A DNA stretch of 36,359 nucleotides from the NCBI GenBank assembly GCA_014361015.1, contig JACIWJ010000013.1, positions 1 to 36,359 of the forward strand, given 5' to 3'. The position numbers and the translations under genes are program-made. The notes under the pieces were generated by a model. That model had not been told where the DNA came from. It saw only the letters and a program-made list of their open reading frames with translations, and ran no database searches. Position 1 is the stretch's first letter, and each line of letters opens with the position of its first letter. Origin of the DNA: Candidatus Bipolaricaulota bacterium. GTDB lineage: Bacteria; Bipolaricaulota; Bipolaricaulia; Bipolaricaulales; Bipolaricaulaceae. Shown here in pieces: positions 1 to 8,400 of this stretch.

Positions 1-428
1 ACGGAGAAGTACACGTCGCCGTCCACGACGTAGGCGTGGCCGGACGCGATGAGCTTCTCCACGAACGCGATCATCTGCGGGACGTAGGCCGTGGCCCGGG
101 GGGAGTGGGTGGGCCGGGCCACCCCCAGCGCGGCCAGGTCGCGGAAGTACTCCTCGGTGTAGTGGGAAGCGACCTCGTCCGCGGTGCGCCCCTCCTCCTG
201 CGCGCGGCGGATGATCTTGTCCTCGATGTCGGTCACGTTCTGGACGTAGACCACGGTGTAGCCGCGGGACTCGAGGTACCGGCGCAGGGCGTCGAACACG
301 ATCATCGGCCGGGCGTTCCCGATGTGGATGAGGTCGTACACGGTCGGGCCGCAGACGTACATCCGAACCGTGTTGTCCCGAACGACGAGCTCCTCGAGCT
401 TCCCGGTCAGCGTGTTGTGCAGGCGCAT
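1..428 (-). CDS. cysS: Cysteinyl-tRNA synthetase, N-terminal part (runs off window edge)
   Basis: Reverse complement from ATG at 428 reads MRLHNTLTGKLEELVVRDNTVRMYVCGPTVYDLIHIGNARPMIVFDALRRYL..., the class I CysRS N-terminus with the CGPTVYD and HIGNAR motifs. Confidence 0.95.
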   Translation of the reverse strand, partial: MRLHNTLTGKLEELVVRDNTVRMYVCGPTVYDLIHIGNARPMIVFDALRRYLESRGYTVVYVQNVTDIEDKIIRRAQEEGRTADEVASHYTEEYFRDLAALGVARPTHSPRATAYVPQMIAFVEKLIASGHAYVVDGDVYFS

Positions 429-507
429 CGTTCCCCCCTCGTCACGCCGGCAATCGTACGCGGGCGCGCGGTCCCGCCCAAGGGCGACCACCGGGCATAA
501 TCCGGGC

Positions 508-969
508 ATGGACCTCGGCGCGGTGGGGCGGGTGCTCCTCCTGTCGGCGCTCCCGATCTCCGAGCTCCGGGGCGGGCTCCCGCTGGCCCTCGCCCTCGGG
601 TTCCCCCCGGCAGCCGCGTACGCGCTCGCGGTGGCGGGGAACCTCCTCCCGGTGCCGTTCCTCCTTCTCGGCCTCGACGGGATCGTCCGCCTTGCCCGGG
701 CGCTCCCCGGGCCGCTCGGCCGGGCGGCGGGTCGCTACCTCGCCTGGCAGGAACGTCGGAGCCAGGCGCGGTTCAGGCGGTGGGGCCCGTGGGCGCTCCT
801 CCTGTTCGTGGCGATCCCGCTCCCGATGACTGGCGCCTGGACGGGATGCCTCGCCGCGTTTCTCCTCGGGATCCCCCTCCGGCGGTCGCTCCCCCGGATC
901 GCCCTTGGGGTCCTCCTCGCGGGCGGGATCGTGCTCGCCGCCTCGCTCGGGCTGATCGCCGTTCTGTAG
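508..969 (+). CDS. Small multidrug-export family membrane protein (COG2426-like)
   Basis: ATG at 508 gives MDLGAVGRVLLLSALPISELRGGLPLALALGFPPAAAYALAVAGNLLPVPFLLLGLDGI..., with several hydrophobic segments and the SELRGGLPLA.. and GNLLPVPF patterns of this family. Confidence 0.75.
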   Translation: MDLGAVGRVLLLSALPISELRGGLPLALALGFPPAAAYALAVAGNLLPVPFLLLGLDGIVRLARALPGPLGRAAGRYLAWQERRSQARFRRWGPWALLLFVAIPLPMTGAWTGCLAAFLLGIPLRRSLPRIALGVLLAGGIVLAASLGLIAVL

Positions 970-1020
970 CCCGTTCCGCCGTGTGGGCGGGACCGGGGAT
1001 GGCGGGTATAGTCGGCTGTC

Positions 1021-2337
1021 ATGGCTGAGGAAGCGACCCCCCGCCTCGACATCGCCGAGCTCATCCGCCGGCACCCCGCCGAAATCGCGGAGATCCTGGC
1101 CGCGCTGAACGAGGACGAGGCGGTGGAGCTCCTGCGCCGGCTCTACCTCCGGCGCGCGGCGGCGGAACCGCTCGGGGAGATGGAGCCCGACGAGGCGGCG
1201 CGGCTGCTGGCCGAGCTCAACCGCGAGGACGCCGCCCACATCCTGTCCCACATGGAGCCGGACGACGCGGTGGACCTGCTGGCGGAGCTCCCCCCGGAGA
1301 CGGTCGCGGACATCCTGTCCCGGCTCGAGGTGCGGGAGGCGAAGCAGCTGGGGGAACTCCTCGCCTACCCCCCGGACAGCGCGGGCGGCCTCATGTCGAC
1401 CGAGGTCGTCGCCCTCTCCGCGGACATGACGGCGGAGAGGGCGATCGAGGAGCTGCGGGCCGTGGCCGAGGACGCGGAGACCGTCTACTACGCGTACGTG
1501 GTGGACGAGCGGGGGACGCTCCTCGGGGTCCTGTCCCTGCGCGACCTCGTGCTGGCCCGTCCCGACACCCCGCTCCGCGCGATCATGAGGTCGGATGCGG
1601 TGGTCCTCCCGGTGACGATGGACAAGGAGGAGGTCGCCCGCACGTTCGACAAGTACAACTTCCTCGCCCTGCCCGTGGTGGACGAGGACCACCGCCTGTT
1701 GGGGATCGTCACGATCGACGACGTGATCGACGTGATCCGCGAGGAGGCGACCGAGGACGCCCTCAAGCTGGGCGGCATCCCGGCGGGGGAGGACCACCCC
1801 CTCGATCCGCCCCAGGTGTCGGTGCGGAAGCGCCTCCCGTGGCTGATGGGGCTCGTCCTACTCAACCTCACGGTGGCCGGGGTGATCAGCCGGTTCGAGG
1901 CCACGATCGCCGAGATCGCGTTCGTGGCCTCGCTCATGCCCCTCATCGCCGACATGAGCGGGAACGCGGCGGCGCAGGCGCTGGCGGTGGCGATCCGCGG
2001 GATCGCGGTGGGCGCGGTCCACTGGTCGAACCTGCCGTGGATCATGTGGAAGGAGCTGCGGGTGGGCCTGTTCGCTGGCCTTGTCCTCGGTGTCCAGATC
2101 GGGCTCATCGCCACCCTCCTCTGGCGCAAGCCGCTGTTCGGCCTCGTCGCGGGGATCGCCCTCGCCGGGACCACGGTCGGGGCCTGCCTGACCGGGGGGA
2201 TGCTGCCGTTCATGTTCAGGCGGCTGGGGCTCGACCCGGCGATGATGTCCGGGCCGGTGGCGACGACGATCGGCGACTTGATCGGGATCGGGCTGTTCCT
2301 CGGCCTGGCCACGGCGTTCCTCCCCTACATGGCATGA
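1021..2337 (+). CDS. mgtE: Magnesium transporter MgtE
   Basis: 438 aa with N-terminal MgtE_N repeats (LAELNREDAAHILSHMEPDDAVDLLAELPPE), a CBS pair (AGGLMSTEVV...) and a C-terminal membrane domain (SLMPLIADMSGNAAAQALAVAIRG). Confidence 0.97.
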   Translation: MAEEATPRLDIAELIRRHPAEIAEILAALNEDEAVELLRRLYLRRAAAEPLGEMEPDEAARLLAELNREDAAHILSHMEPDDAVDLLAELPPETVADILSRLEVREAKQLGELLAYPPDSAGGLMSTEVVALSADMTAERAIEELRAVAEDAETVYYAYVVDERGTLLGVLSLRDLVLARPDTPLRAIMRSDAVVLPVTMDKEEVARTFDKYNFLALPVVDEDHRLLGIVTIDDVIDVIREEATEDALKLGGIPAGEDHPLDPPQVSVRKRLPWLMGLVLLNLTVAGVISRFEATIAEIAFVASLMPLIADMSGNAAAQALAVAIRGIAVGAVHWSNLPWIMWKELRVGLFAGLVLGVQIGLIATLLWRKPLFGLVAGIALAGTTVGACLTGGMLPFMFRRLGLDPAMMSGPVATTIGDLIGIGLFLGLATAFLPYMA

Positions 2338-2816
2338 AGGACATCGTGCTCTTCGCGGGCAGCTTGATCGTGATCGGCCTCGCCCTCGCCGTGGTCCCCT
2401 ACCCCCTCCCGTGGCGGCTGGGGGGAGGGGCTCTCCTCCTTCTCCTGTGGGCGTACGGCCTGTGGCGGGCGGCCGGGGGCCTCCTCCGCCCCACCTCCGC
2501 GGTCCGGCTTCTGCCCGGCCACGCCCTCCTCCTCCTCGCCCTCGGGCTCGTCGGGTCGGAAGCGGGGTTCTGGGCGTGGACCGCTCTGCCCGTCCTCAGC
2601 CTCCTCCTCGACCTCGCCCGGCACCGGTCGCTCGCCACCGGGATGTACGCTATACTCTGGCTCGACGTTTTCGCCCTCCTGCACCAGGTGGTGGCGCGAG
2701 GCCGCAACCTGACCGGGCTGCCGTTCGTCCTGTGGAGCGGGGGGCTCGCCCTCGTGGCCATCTTGTTCGTGGCGAACGGGGTGCGCAGAATCTGGACAAA
2801 GGGAGTGATGGTATGA
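2334..2816 (+). CDS. Small integral membrane protein of unknown function
   Basis: ATG overlaps the mgtE stop (ATGA). 160-aa hydrophobic product MKDIVLFAGSLIVIGLALAVVPYPLPWRLGGGALLLLLWAYG...; its stop overlaps the yajC start (ATGA). Confidence 0.7.
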   Translation: MKDIVLFAGSLIVIGLALAVVPYPLPWRLGGGALLLLLWAYGLWRAAGGLLRPTSAVRLLPGHALLLLALGLVGSEAGFWAWTALPVLSLLLDLARHRSLATGMYAILWLDVFALLHQVVARGRNLTGLPFVLWSGGLALVAILFVANGVRRIWTKGVMV

Positions 2817-3112
2817 TCGCATACGCTCAGAACGGCGCCGCGCCCGAGGCGACGCAGTCCATGATCACCCTCGTGGTGATGCTCGTGGCGTTCGCCGCCA
2901 TCTTCTACTTCCTCCTCATCCGGCCGCAGCGCCGGCGCCAGAAGGAGCACCGCGACCTCCTCGGCTCCCTCAAGCGGGGCGACCGGGTGGTCACCGCCGG
3001 CGGGATCATGGGCACGATCGAGGAGATGTCGGATGACTCCGTGGTCCTCGTCGTCGAGGAGGGGAAGCTCCGCCTGTCCAAGGGGAGCATCGTGGACAAG
3101 GTCCGCAAGTAG
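2813..3112 (+). CDS. yajC: Preprotein translocase subunit YajC
   Basis: 99 aa: single TM segment, then FYFLLIRPQRRRQKEHRDLLGSLKRGDRVVTAGGIMGTI, the classical YajC signature. Confidence 0.95.
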   Translation: MIAYAQNGAAPEATQSMITLVVMLVAFAAIFYFLLIRPQRRRQKEHRDLLGSLKRGDRVVTAGGIMGTIEEMSDDSVVLVVEEGKLRLSKGSIVDKVRK

Positions 3113-3120
3113 GGGCAGCG

Positions 3121-4515
3121 ATGAGGCGCACGGACTGGATTCGCGTAGGCATTGTGGTTGCGGCCCTGTTCGCTTCGATCGGCCTCCTCTACCCGTTCTT
3201 CCCGTTCCAGGAGGTGATCAAGCTCGGCCTCGACCTCCAGGGCGGGGTGCGCCTTGTGCTCGAGGCGCAGGTCCTGGACCCAGCGACGGGTGAGCTCGTC
3301 CCGCTCCGGGAGTCCCCCATGGACGCGGCCAAGCAGCGGGATGCGGTGAACCAGCTCGTGACGATCTTCTCGGAACGGGTGGACCAGTACGGGATGGCCA
3401 ACGCCGAGATCCGCCCCATCGGGCGGGATCGGGTCGAGGTCAAGATCCCCAAGGTCCAGGACCCTGAGGAGGCGAGGATGCTCCTCGGGAGCACCGCCCT
3501 CCTCCAGTTCCGGAAGGTGATCGACGCCGCTTCCTCCCAAGCCGACCTCGAAGCACGCACCGGCTTCCTGTACGAGGTCCTCCCGAACAAGGACGGCAGC
3601 GAGTGGTACCTTGTGGAGATCGACCCCCTCGTCACGGGGGACGTTCTCGACAACGCGGCGATGCGCACGTCCACTGACCCGCGCAACCCGGGGTTCTACA
3701 TCGCCCTCACGTTCAGCCGCGAGGGGGCGGAGAGGTTCGTGGAGGCGCTCCGCCGCCTCCAGGTGAACGACCGCCTGGCGATCGTCCTCGACAACGTGGT
3801 CTACTCCGCCCCGCTCGTCTCCGAGTCGATCAAACAGGCGGCCCAACAGGGTTGGAGGGCGGTGCAGGACTCAACGACGATCACTGGACGGTTCACGCTG
3901 GACGAGGCGAAGCTCCTCGCGGTCGTCCTCCGCTCGGGCGCCCTCCCGACCCAAGTCGCGGTGATCGAGGAGCAGACGGTGGGGCCCACCCTCGGGGCGG
4001 AGTACGTCCGCCGGGGCATGACCGCCCTCGTCGTGAGCTTCATCCTCGTCCTCATCTACATGGTCGTCTACTACCGCTGGCTGGGCCTGGTCGCCGACGT
4101 AACGCTCGTGATGACGATGCTCCTCGTGTTCGCCGCGCTGCGCGCGTTCGGGGCGACCCTCACCCTGCCTGGGATCGCGGGGCTCGTCCTCACGATCGGG
4201 ATGGCGGTCGACGCCAACGTCGTCATCTTCGAGCGGATCAAGGAGGAGCGGCGGACGGGCAAGGCCCCCCGGGCCTGCATCACCGCCGGGTTCGCGAAGT
4301 CGCTCTCCGCGGTGCTCGACGCGAACATCACCACGATCATCGTGGCGTTCATCCTGTTCCTCCTGGGCTCGGGACCGGTGGAGGGGTTCGGGATCACGCT
4401 GGGGCTGGGGATCGCCGCCTCCGTGTTCTCGGCGCTCGTCCTGTCCCGTCTGCTGCTCGAGACGACGGGCCTCGGCGAGTTCATCCCCGCCCGACCGGCG
4501 TCAGAGAAAGCGTGA
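3121..4515 (+). CDS. secD: Protein translocase subunit SecD
   Basis: 464 aa with KLGLDLQGGVRLVLEA near the N-terminus and the conserved membrane core (LPGIAGLVLTIGMAVDANVVIFERIKEE). Confidence 0.96.
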   Translation: MRRTDWIRVGIVVAALFASIGLLYPFFPFQEVIKLGLDLQGGVRLVLEAQVLDPATGELVPLRESPMDAAKQRDAVNQLVTIFSERVDQYGMANAEIRPIGRDRVEVKIPKVQDPEEARMLLGSTALLQFRKVIDAASSQADLEARTGFLYEVLPNKDGSEWYLVEIDPLVTGDVLDNAAMRTSTDPRNPGFYIALTFSREGAERFVEALRRLQVNDRLAIVLDNVVYSAPLVSESIKQAAQQGWRAVQDSTTITGRFTLDEAKLLAVVLRSGALPTQVAVIEEQTVGPTLGAEYVRRGMTALVVSFILVLIYMVVYYRWLGLVADVTLVMTMLLVFAALRAFGATLTLPGIAGLVLTIGMAVDANVVIFERIKEERRTGKAPRACITAGFAKSLSAVLDANITTIIVAFILFLLGSGPVEGFGITLGLGIAASVFSALVLSRLLLETTGLGEFIPARPASEKA

Positions 4516-5380
4516 AGTGGTGGAGGGCTGCCTCCGGGGAGAACCGACCGGTCTTGATCCGGAGGTCGAGCTCTTGGAGGGAGGCGAGGAGCCCGACGAG
4601 CCGCGCTTCCCCCCATCGCCGGGCCTGATCGAGCCGCCGCCGGGCAAGCCACGGCGGACCGGCCGGTTCGCGGCCGCCGGCCGTTGCCGCGAGGGCAGCG
4701 AGGAGCGCCCGCACGTGCCCGACGAGGGCGAAGAACAGCGCCGAGGGGTTCGCCCCCGCCGCGAGCAGGGTGCGCAGGGCGGCGAGGGCGGCGGGGATCT
4801 CCCCCCTGCCCACGGCATCGAGGTAGGCGTACGGCGTCCCCAGGGAGAAGAACAAGAGCCGGGGAAGCCCGTCGGGGGGGAGCCGCTCCCCCTGCCACAG
4901 GGAGAGCTTCGCCACCTCTTGGGCAACGCGCAACGGGTCGCCCGCCGCAGCATCGAGGAGGAGATCCACCACCCACCGGGGCTGGGGGAGGCCAGCCTCG
5001 GCGAGGAGTTCGGCCGCGAGGGCGTGGAGCGCCCGCCCGGTCGGGGTCGGGAAGAACCGGGCCTCCTCCGCCCTCGCCACCACGGGCCCCTTCAGAGCCT
5101 CGCCGACGAAGGACAGCCCAACCTGGGGAGGCACCCCCTGCGCCAGCATCTGCGCCAGTCGTCCCTCCCCCATCAGCCGGTCCGCGCGGCGGACGATGAT
5201 CGCCCGCGGCTCCCCGAACAGGTCAGCGCTCCCCAGCTCCCCCATCAGCCGAGCGAGGCACGGCTCGTCCCCGAACAGCACGACCCGCCGGGACGGACCC
5301 CACGCCGCAACGGCACGGCCGAGGGCCCGCTCCACGAGCAGGGGATCCCCCCAGTAGGCGACGATCCGCGGCGGGACCAC
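4481..5380 (-). CDS. holA: DNA polymerase III delta subunit
   Basis: 299 aa, GTG start: VVPPRIVAYWGDPLLVERALGRAV... FGDEPCLARLMGELGSADLFGEPRAIIVRRAD... KTGRFSPEAALHHFTLSL, consistent with a HolA-type protein. Confidence 0.85.
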   Translation of the reverse strand: MVPPRIVAYWGDPLLVERALGRAVAAWGPSRRVVLFGDEPCLARLMGELGSADLFGEPRAIIVRRADRLMGEGRLAQMLAQGVPPQVGLSFVGEALKGPVVARAEEARFFPTPTGRALHALAAELLAEAGLPQPRWVVDLLLDAAAGDPLRVAQEVAKLSLWQGERLPPDGLPRLLFFSLGTPYAYLDAVGRGEIPAALAALRTLLAAGANPSALFFALVGHVRALLAALAATAGGREPAGPPWLARRRLDQARRWGEARLVGLLASLQELDLRIKTGRFSPEAALHHFTLSLTPVGRG

Positions 5381-5386
5381 GCCCGA

Positions 5387-5415
5387 ACGTTACCCCCGTC
5401 GGGACGGGGGGACAA
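5387..5415 (-). promoter_or_regulatory. Candidate promoter for holA (TTGTCC-17-TAACGT), predicted leaderless
   Basis: On the minus strand, -35 TTGTCC (5415-5410) and -10 TAACGT (5392-5387) are followed by TCGGGC and then the GTG start at 5380. Confidence 0.5.
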
Positions 5416-5417
5416 CG

Positions 5418-5446
5418 TTGAGCCCATGACCGCATCCTGCTACCAT
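5418..5446 (+). promoter_or_regulatory. Promoter for tRNA-Leu (TTGAGC-17-TACCAT)
   Basis: -35 TTGAGC 5418-5423, 17-bp spacer, -10 TACCAT 5441-5446, then CGTCCCGC directly before the tRNA 5' end. Confidence 0.75.
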
Positions 5447-5454
5447 CGTCCCGC

Positions 5455-5538
5455 GCCGAGGTGGCGGAATTGGCAGACGCGCTGTCTTGAGGGGGCAGTG
5501 GGCTTCGGCCTGTGTGGGTTCAAATCCCACCCTCGGCA
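5455..5538 (+). tRNA. tRNA-Leu (anticodon GAG)
   Basis: Class II cloverleaf: acceptor GCCGAGG/CCTCGGC, anticodon stem CTGTC/GGCAG with loop TTGAGGG, long variable arm TGGGCTTCGGCCTG, T-arm GTGGGTTCAAATCCCAC. CCA is not encoded. Confidence 0.97.
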
Positions 5539-5547
5539 CCCCAACCG

Positions 5548-6537
5548 GTGAAGCCGCGGATCATCGTCGACGTGATGGGGGCCGACCGCCCACCCGCCGA
5601 GCTCGCGTGGGGGGCGGTCCACGCCTCGGCCCACCTCCCCCTCACGCTCGTCCTCGCGGCCCGACGGCGCGATCTCCCACCCCACCTCCCGCCGACGGTC
5701 GAGATCCTCGATTGCCCGCCGGACGAGGGGGAGGGCAGCTCGATCGCGCGCGGGATCGCCGCCGTGGGGCAGGGGGAGGCGGAGGCGTTCCTCTCCCCGG
5801 GGAGCACGGGGGCGGTGGTGCGGGCGGCGATCCTCCAGCTGGGGCGGCTTCCCGGCGTGCTCCGCCCCGGGCTGTGCGCTTCCCTGCCCACCCTCCACGG
5901 GGAGGTGCTCCTCATCGATGCCGGGGCGACCGCCGATCCCAAGCCCGCCTATCTCGTCCAATTCGCCCAGCTGGGGCTCGCCTACGCCCGAGGGGTGCTG
6001 GGGATCCCCCGCCCCACCGCGGGCCTCCTCAACATCGGGACCGAGCAGGGGAAGGGGGACCGGCTCGCCCGCGCCGCCTACGATCTCCTCGCCGGCCGGG
6101 ACGGGTTCGTCGGGAACGTGGAGCCCCACACGATCCTCACCGAGCGCCCGGTGGACGTGGTGGTCTGCGGGGGCTTCGCCGGGAACCTCTTCCTCAAGGC
6201 GACCGAGGGGGGGACGGAGGCGATTCTGGTCGCGGTGCGGGAGGCTCTCCGCCGTTCCCCACGGACGAGGCTCGGGGGGTGGCTCGCCCACCCCGCCCTC
6301 CGCGCGGTGGGCCAGGGGCTTCGCTACGAGGAGCACAACGCGGCTCCCTTGCTGGGGGTGAGGGGATTGGTCCTCGTCGCCCACGGCCGCTCGGATGGCC
6401 GCGCGATCGGCGGCGCGCTCCGCCGCGCGTTCTTGGCATGCCAGGCCGGGATCGTGGAAACGCTCCACTCCCTGTTCGCGCCGGCGGGGCTTGCCAACCC
6501 CGGGGATCCCCGGGTACGCTCCGCCACCCCATCCTGA
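5548..6537 (+). CDS. plsX: Phosphate acyltransferase PlsX
   Basis: GTG start at 5548: VKPRIIVDVMGADRPPAELAWGAV... AFLSPGSTGAVVRAA... NIGTEQGKGD... FVGNVEP... VVCGGFAGNLFLKATEG, a typical PlsX. Confidence 0.95.
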   Translation: MKPRIIVDVMGADRPPAELAWGAVHASAHLPLTLVLAARRRDLPPHLPPTVEILDCPPDEGEGSSIARGIAAVGQGEAEAFLSPGSTGAVVRAAILQLGRLPGVLRPGLCASLPTLHGEVLLIDAGATADPKPAYLVQFAQLGLAYARGVLGIPRPTAGLLNIGTEQGKGDRLARAAYDLLAGRDGFVGNVEPHTILTERPVDVVVCGGFAGNLFLKATEGGTEAILVAVREALRRSPRTRLGGWLAHPALRAVGQGLRYEEHNAAPLLGVRGLVLVAHGRSDGRAIGGALRRAFLACQAGIVETLHSLFAPAGLANPGDPRVRSATPS

Positions 6538-6565
6538 GCGGGCGAGGAGGGACCATCACCGGGCG

Positions 6566-6594
6566 TTGCGCTTCGCGGGGAGGCCTTATATAAC
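6566..6594 (+). promoter_or_regulatory. Candidate promoter for acpP (TTGCGC-17-TATAAC)
   Basis: TTGCGC 6566-6571, 17-bp spacer, TATAAC 6589-6594, about 50 nt upstream of the acpP start. Confidence 0.5.
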
Positions 6595-6651
6595 TGGCCC
6601 AGTCCGGGGCCCCGTCCTGCAGGGGTGGGCCGCCGAGGAGGTGTGGGAAAG

Positions 6652-6912
6652 ATGAGCGAGATTGCTGATCGGGTTCGGGAGATCATCGCCGAACAGCTGA
6701 TGGTGGACCTCGAGGAAGTCACGGATGAGGCTTCGTTCGTAAACGATCTCGGTGCAGATTCCCTCGATACGGTCGAACTGATCATGGAGTTCGAGGACGA
6801 GTTCGGCATCGAGATCCCGGACGAGTCGGCGGAGAGCATCGGCACCGTCGGAGAGGCGATCGCGTACATCGAGAGCCGCGTTCACGAGAAGGAAGGGACG
6901 GCGGGGGCGTAG
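6652..6912 (+). CDS. acpP: Acyl carrier protein
   Basis: 86 aa with the phosphopantetheine motif [26 protein letters not shown]. Confidence 0.98.
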   Translation: MSEIADRVREIIAEQLMVDLEEVTDEASFVNDLGADSLDTVELIMEFEDEFGIEIPDESAESIGTVGEAIAYIESRVHEKEGTAGA

Positions 6913-6936
6913 GGCGCCCCGCGCAGCGCAGACACC

Positions 6937-8232
6937 ATGAACCCCGTGTACATCGAGGACCTGGATCGGCACGTCGGGAGCGACGTGTGGATCCACGGCT
7001 GGCTCTACCACAAGCGGTCGTCGGGCAAGATCCGGTTCATCGTCGTCCGCGACGGGACCGGCCTCGTGCAGGGTGTGGTCACCCCGGAGGCCGGCCCGGT
7101 TGCGTTCGAGCTCGCCGATTCGTTGCCCCAGGAGGCCTCGCTCCGCGTGGGGGGGACGGTGCGGGCTGAACCACGGGCCCCGGGCGGGTTCGAGCTCGCG
7201 GTCTCCCGCCTCGAGCCGGTGCACGTCCCGACCACCCCGTTCCCGATCGGACCGAAGGAGCACGGGACGGGCTTCCTGATGGACCACCGCCACCTGTGGA
7301 TCCGCAGCCGCCGCCAGACCCCGATCCTCCGCATCCGCGACGCGGTGCTGTGGGCGATCCGGAGCTTCTTCCACGAGCGGGGGTTCGTGGCCACGGAGGC
7401 CCCTGTCCTCGTCGGAACGTCGGTCGAGGGGACGACGACCCTGTTCCCCCTCGACTACTTCGGGAACCCGGCGTACCTGTCGCAGTCCGGCCAGCTCTAC
7501 CTCGAGGCGACGTGCGCCGCCCTGGGCAAGGTGTACTGGATCGGCCCCGTGTTCCGGGCGGAGAAGTCGAAGACCCGGCGCCACCTGATCGAGTTCTGGA
7601 TGGCGGAGGCCGAGCAGGCGTTCCTCGACCACGAGGGGAACCTCGCCCTGCAAGAGGACCTCGTGCGGTACGTGGTGGAGGCGGTGGCCGCGGAGCGCCA
7701 GCGCGAGCTCGCTGAACTGGAGCGCGATCCTGCCTTGCTCCTGCGCGAAGTGGGGGAGCGGTTCGCGCGCATCACCTACCGGGAGGCGGTGGCGCTGGTC
7801 CGGGACTCGGGCGTGGAGATGGAGTTCGGGGACGACTTCGGGGCGCCAGCGGAGGACGCGCTGTCCCGGCACTTCGGCCACCCCGTGTTCGTGGAGCGGT
7901 TCCCGGCCGCGATCAAGCCGTTCTACATGAAGCGCGACCCCGCACAGCCCGACCTCGCTCTGTGCGCGGATCTCATCGCCCCCGAGGGGTACGGGGAGAT
8001 CATCGGGGGCTCCCAGCGCGTGGACACGGAGGAAGAGCTCCTCGCCCAGTTGCGGGAGGCCAACCTCCCCCCCGAACCGTACCAGTGGTACGCCGACCTC
8101 CGCCGGTGGGGTTCCGTCCCCCACTCCGGGTTCGGCCTCGGCGTGGAGCGCACGGTGCAATGGCTCACCGGGACCGCCCACATCCGCGAGACGATCCCGT
8201 TCCCAAGGACCCTCGACCGCCTCTATCCTTGA
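6937..8232 (+). CDS. asnS: Asparaginyl-tRNA synthetase
   Basis: 431 aa class II aaRS: VWIHGWLYHKRSSGKIRFIVVRDGTG, QSGQLYLEA.. YWIGPVFRAEKSKTRRHLIEFWMAEAE, GFGLGVERTVQWLTG. Confidence 0.93.
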   Translation: MNPVYIEDLDRHVGSDVWIHGWLYHKRSSGKIRFIVVRDGTGLVQGVVTPEAGPVAFELADSLPQEASLRVGGTVRAEPRAPGGFELAVSRLEPVHVPTTPFPIGPKEHGTGFLMDHRHLWIRSRRQTPILRIRDAVLWAIRSFFHERGFVATEAPVLVGTSVEGTTTLFPLDYFGNPAYLSQSGQLYLEATCAALGKVYWIGPVFRAEKSKTRRHLIEFWMAEAEQAFLDHEGNLALQEDLVRYVVEAVAAERQRELAELERDPALLLREVGERFARITYREAVALVRDSGVEMEFGDDFGAPAEDALSRHFGHPVFVERFPAAIKPFYMKRDPAQPDLALCADLIAPEGYGEIIGGSQRVDTEEELLAQLREANLPPEPYQWYADLRRWGSVPHSGFGLGVERTVQWLTGTAHIRETIPFPRTLDRLYP

Positions 8233-8257
8233 CCGCGAGGGTGAGGCGGGCTACACT
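8229..8257 (+). promoter_or_regulatory. Strong sigma70-type promoter overlapping the asnS stop codon (TTGACC-17-TACACT)
   Basis: TTGACC 8229-8234, spacer 8235-8251 (17 nt), TACACT 8252-8257. It fires into a short intergenic region with no plus-strand ORF. Confidence 0.7.
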
Positions 8258-8344
8258 GGGTGAGCGGGTCAGCTGCCTCTGACCGACCACGCACCACGCC
8301 CGGTGGCGGGAAGCCACCTCCTCGAACCAGCGGCACAACCGAGC

Positions 8345-8375
8345 GTGGGCGGCTGCCATCCGGGCAGCCGCCCAC
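8345..8375. terminator. 13-bp perfect hairpin in the asnS/HU convergent intergenic region
   Basis: GTGGGCGGCTGCC-ATCCG-GGCAGCCGCCCAC. Confidence 0.65.
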
Positions 8376-8382
8376 CTCACCC

Positions 8383-8400
8383 CTGACGCGAACGCGTCAG
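8383..8400 (+). terminator. Second hairpin followed by a T-rich tract on the plus strand; overlaps the HU stop codon
   Basis: CTGACGCG-AA-CGCGTCAG followed by CCTTTCTTTA. Confidence 0.55.

Larger units (their letters stand above)
8263..8400 (+). ncRNA. Candidate structured small RNA between asnS and the HU gene
   Basis: Strong promoter just upstream; stems GGTCAG/CTGACC (8267-8284), GGTGGC/GCCACC with loop GGGAA, a 13-bp GTGGGCGGCTGCC/GGCAGCCGCCCAC hairpin, then CTGACGCG-AA-CGCGTCAG followed by CCTTTCTTTA. No coding potential recognised. Confidence 0.45.

Noticed and set aside
442-1797. 451-aa minus-strand ORF opposite mgtE
   Set aside because: Composition (HDRRVEELRP-rich) is that of a mirror ORF; the plus-strand MgtE reading is unambiguous.
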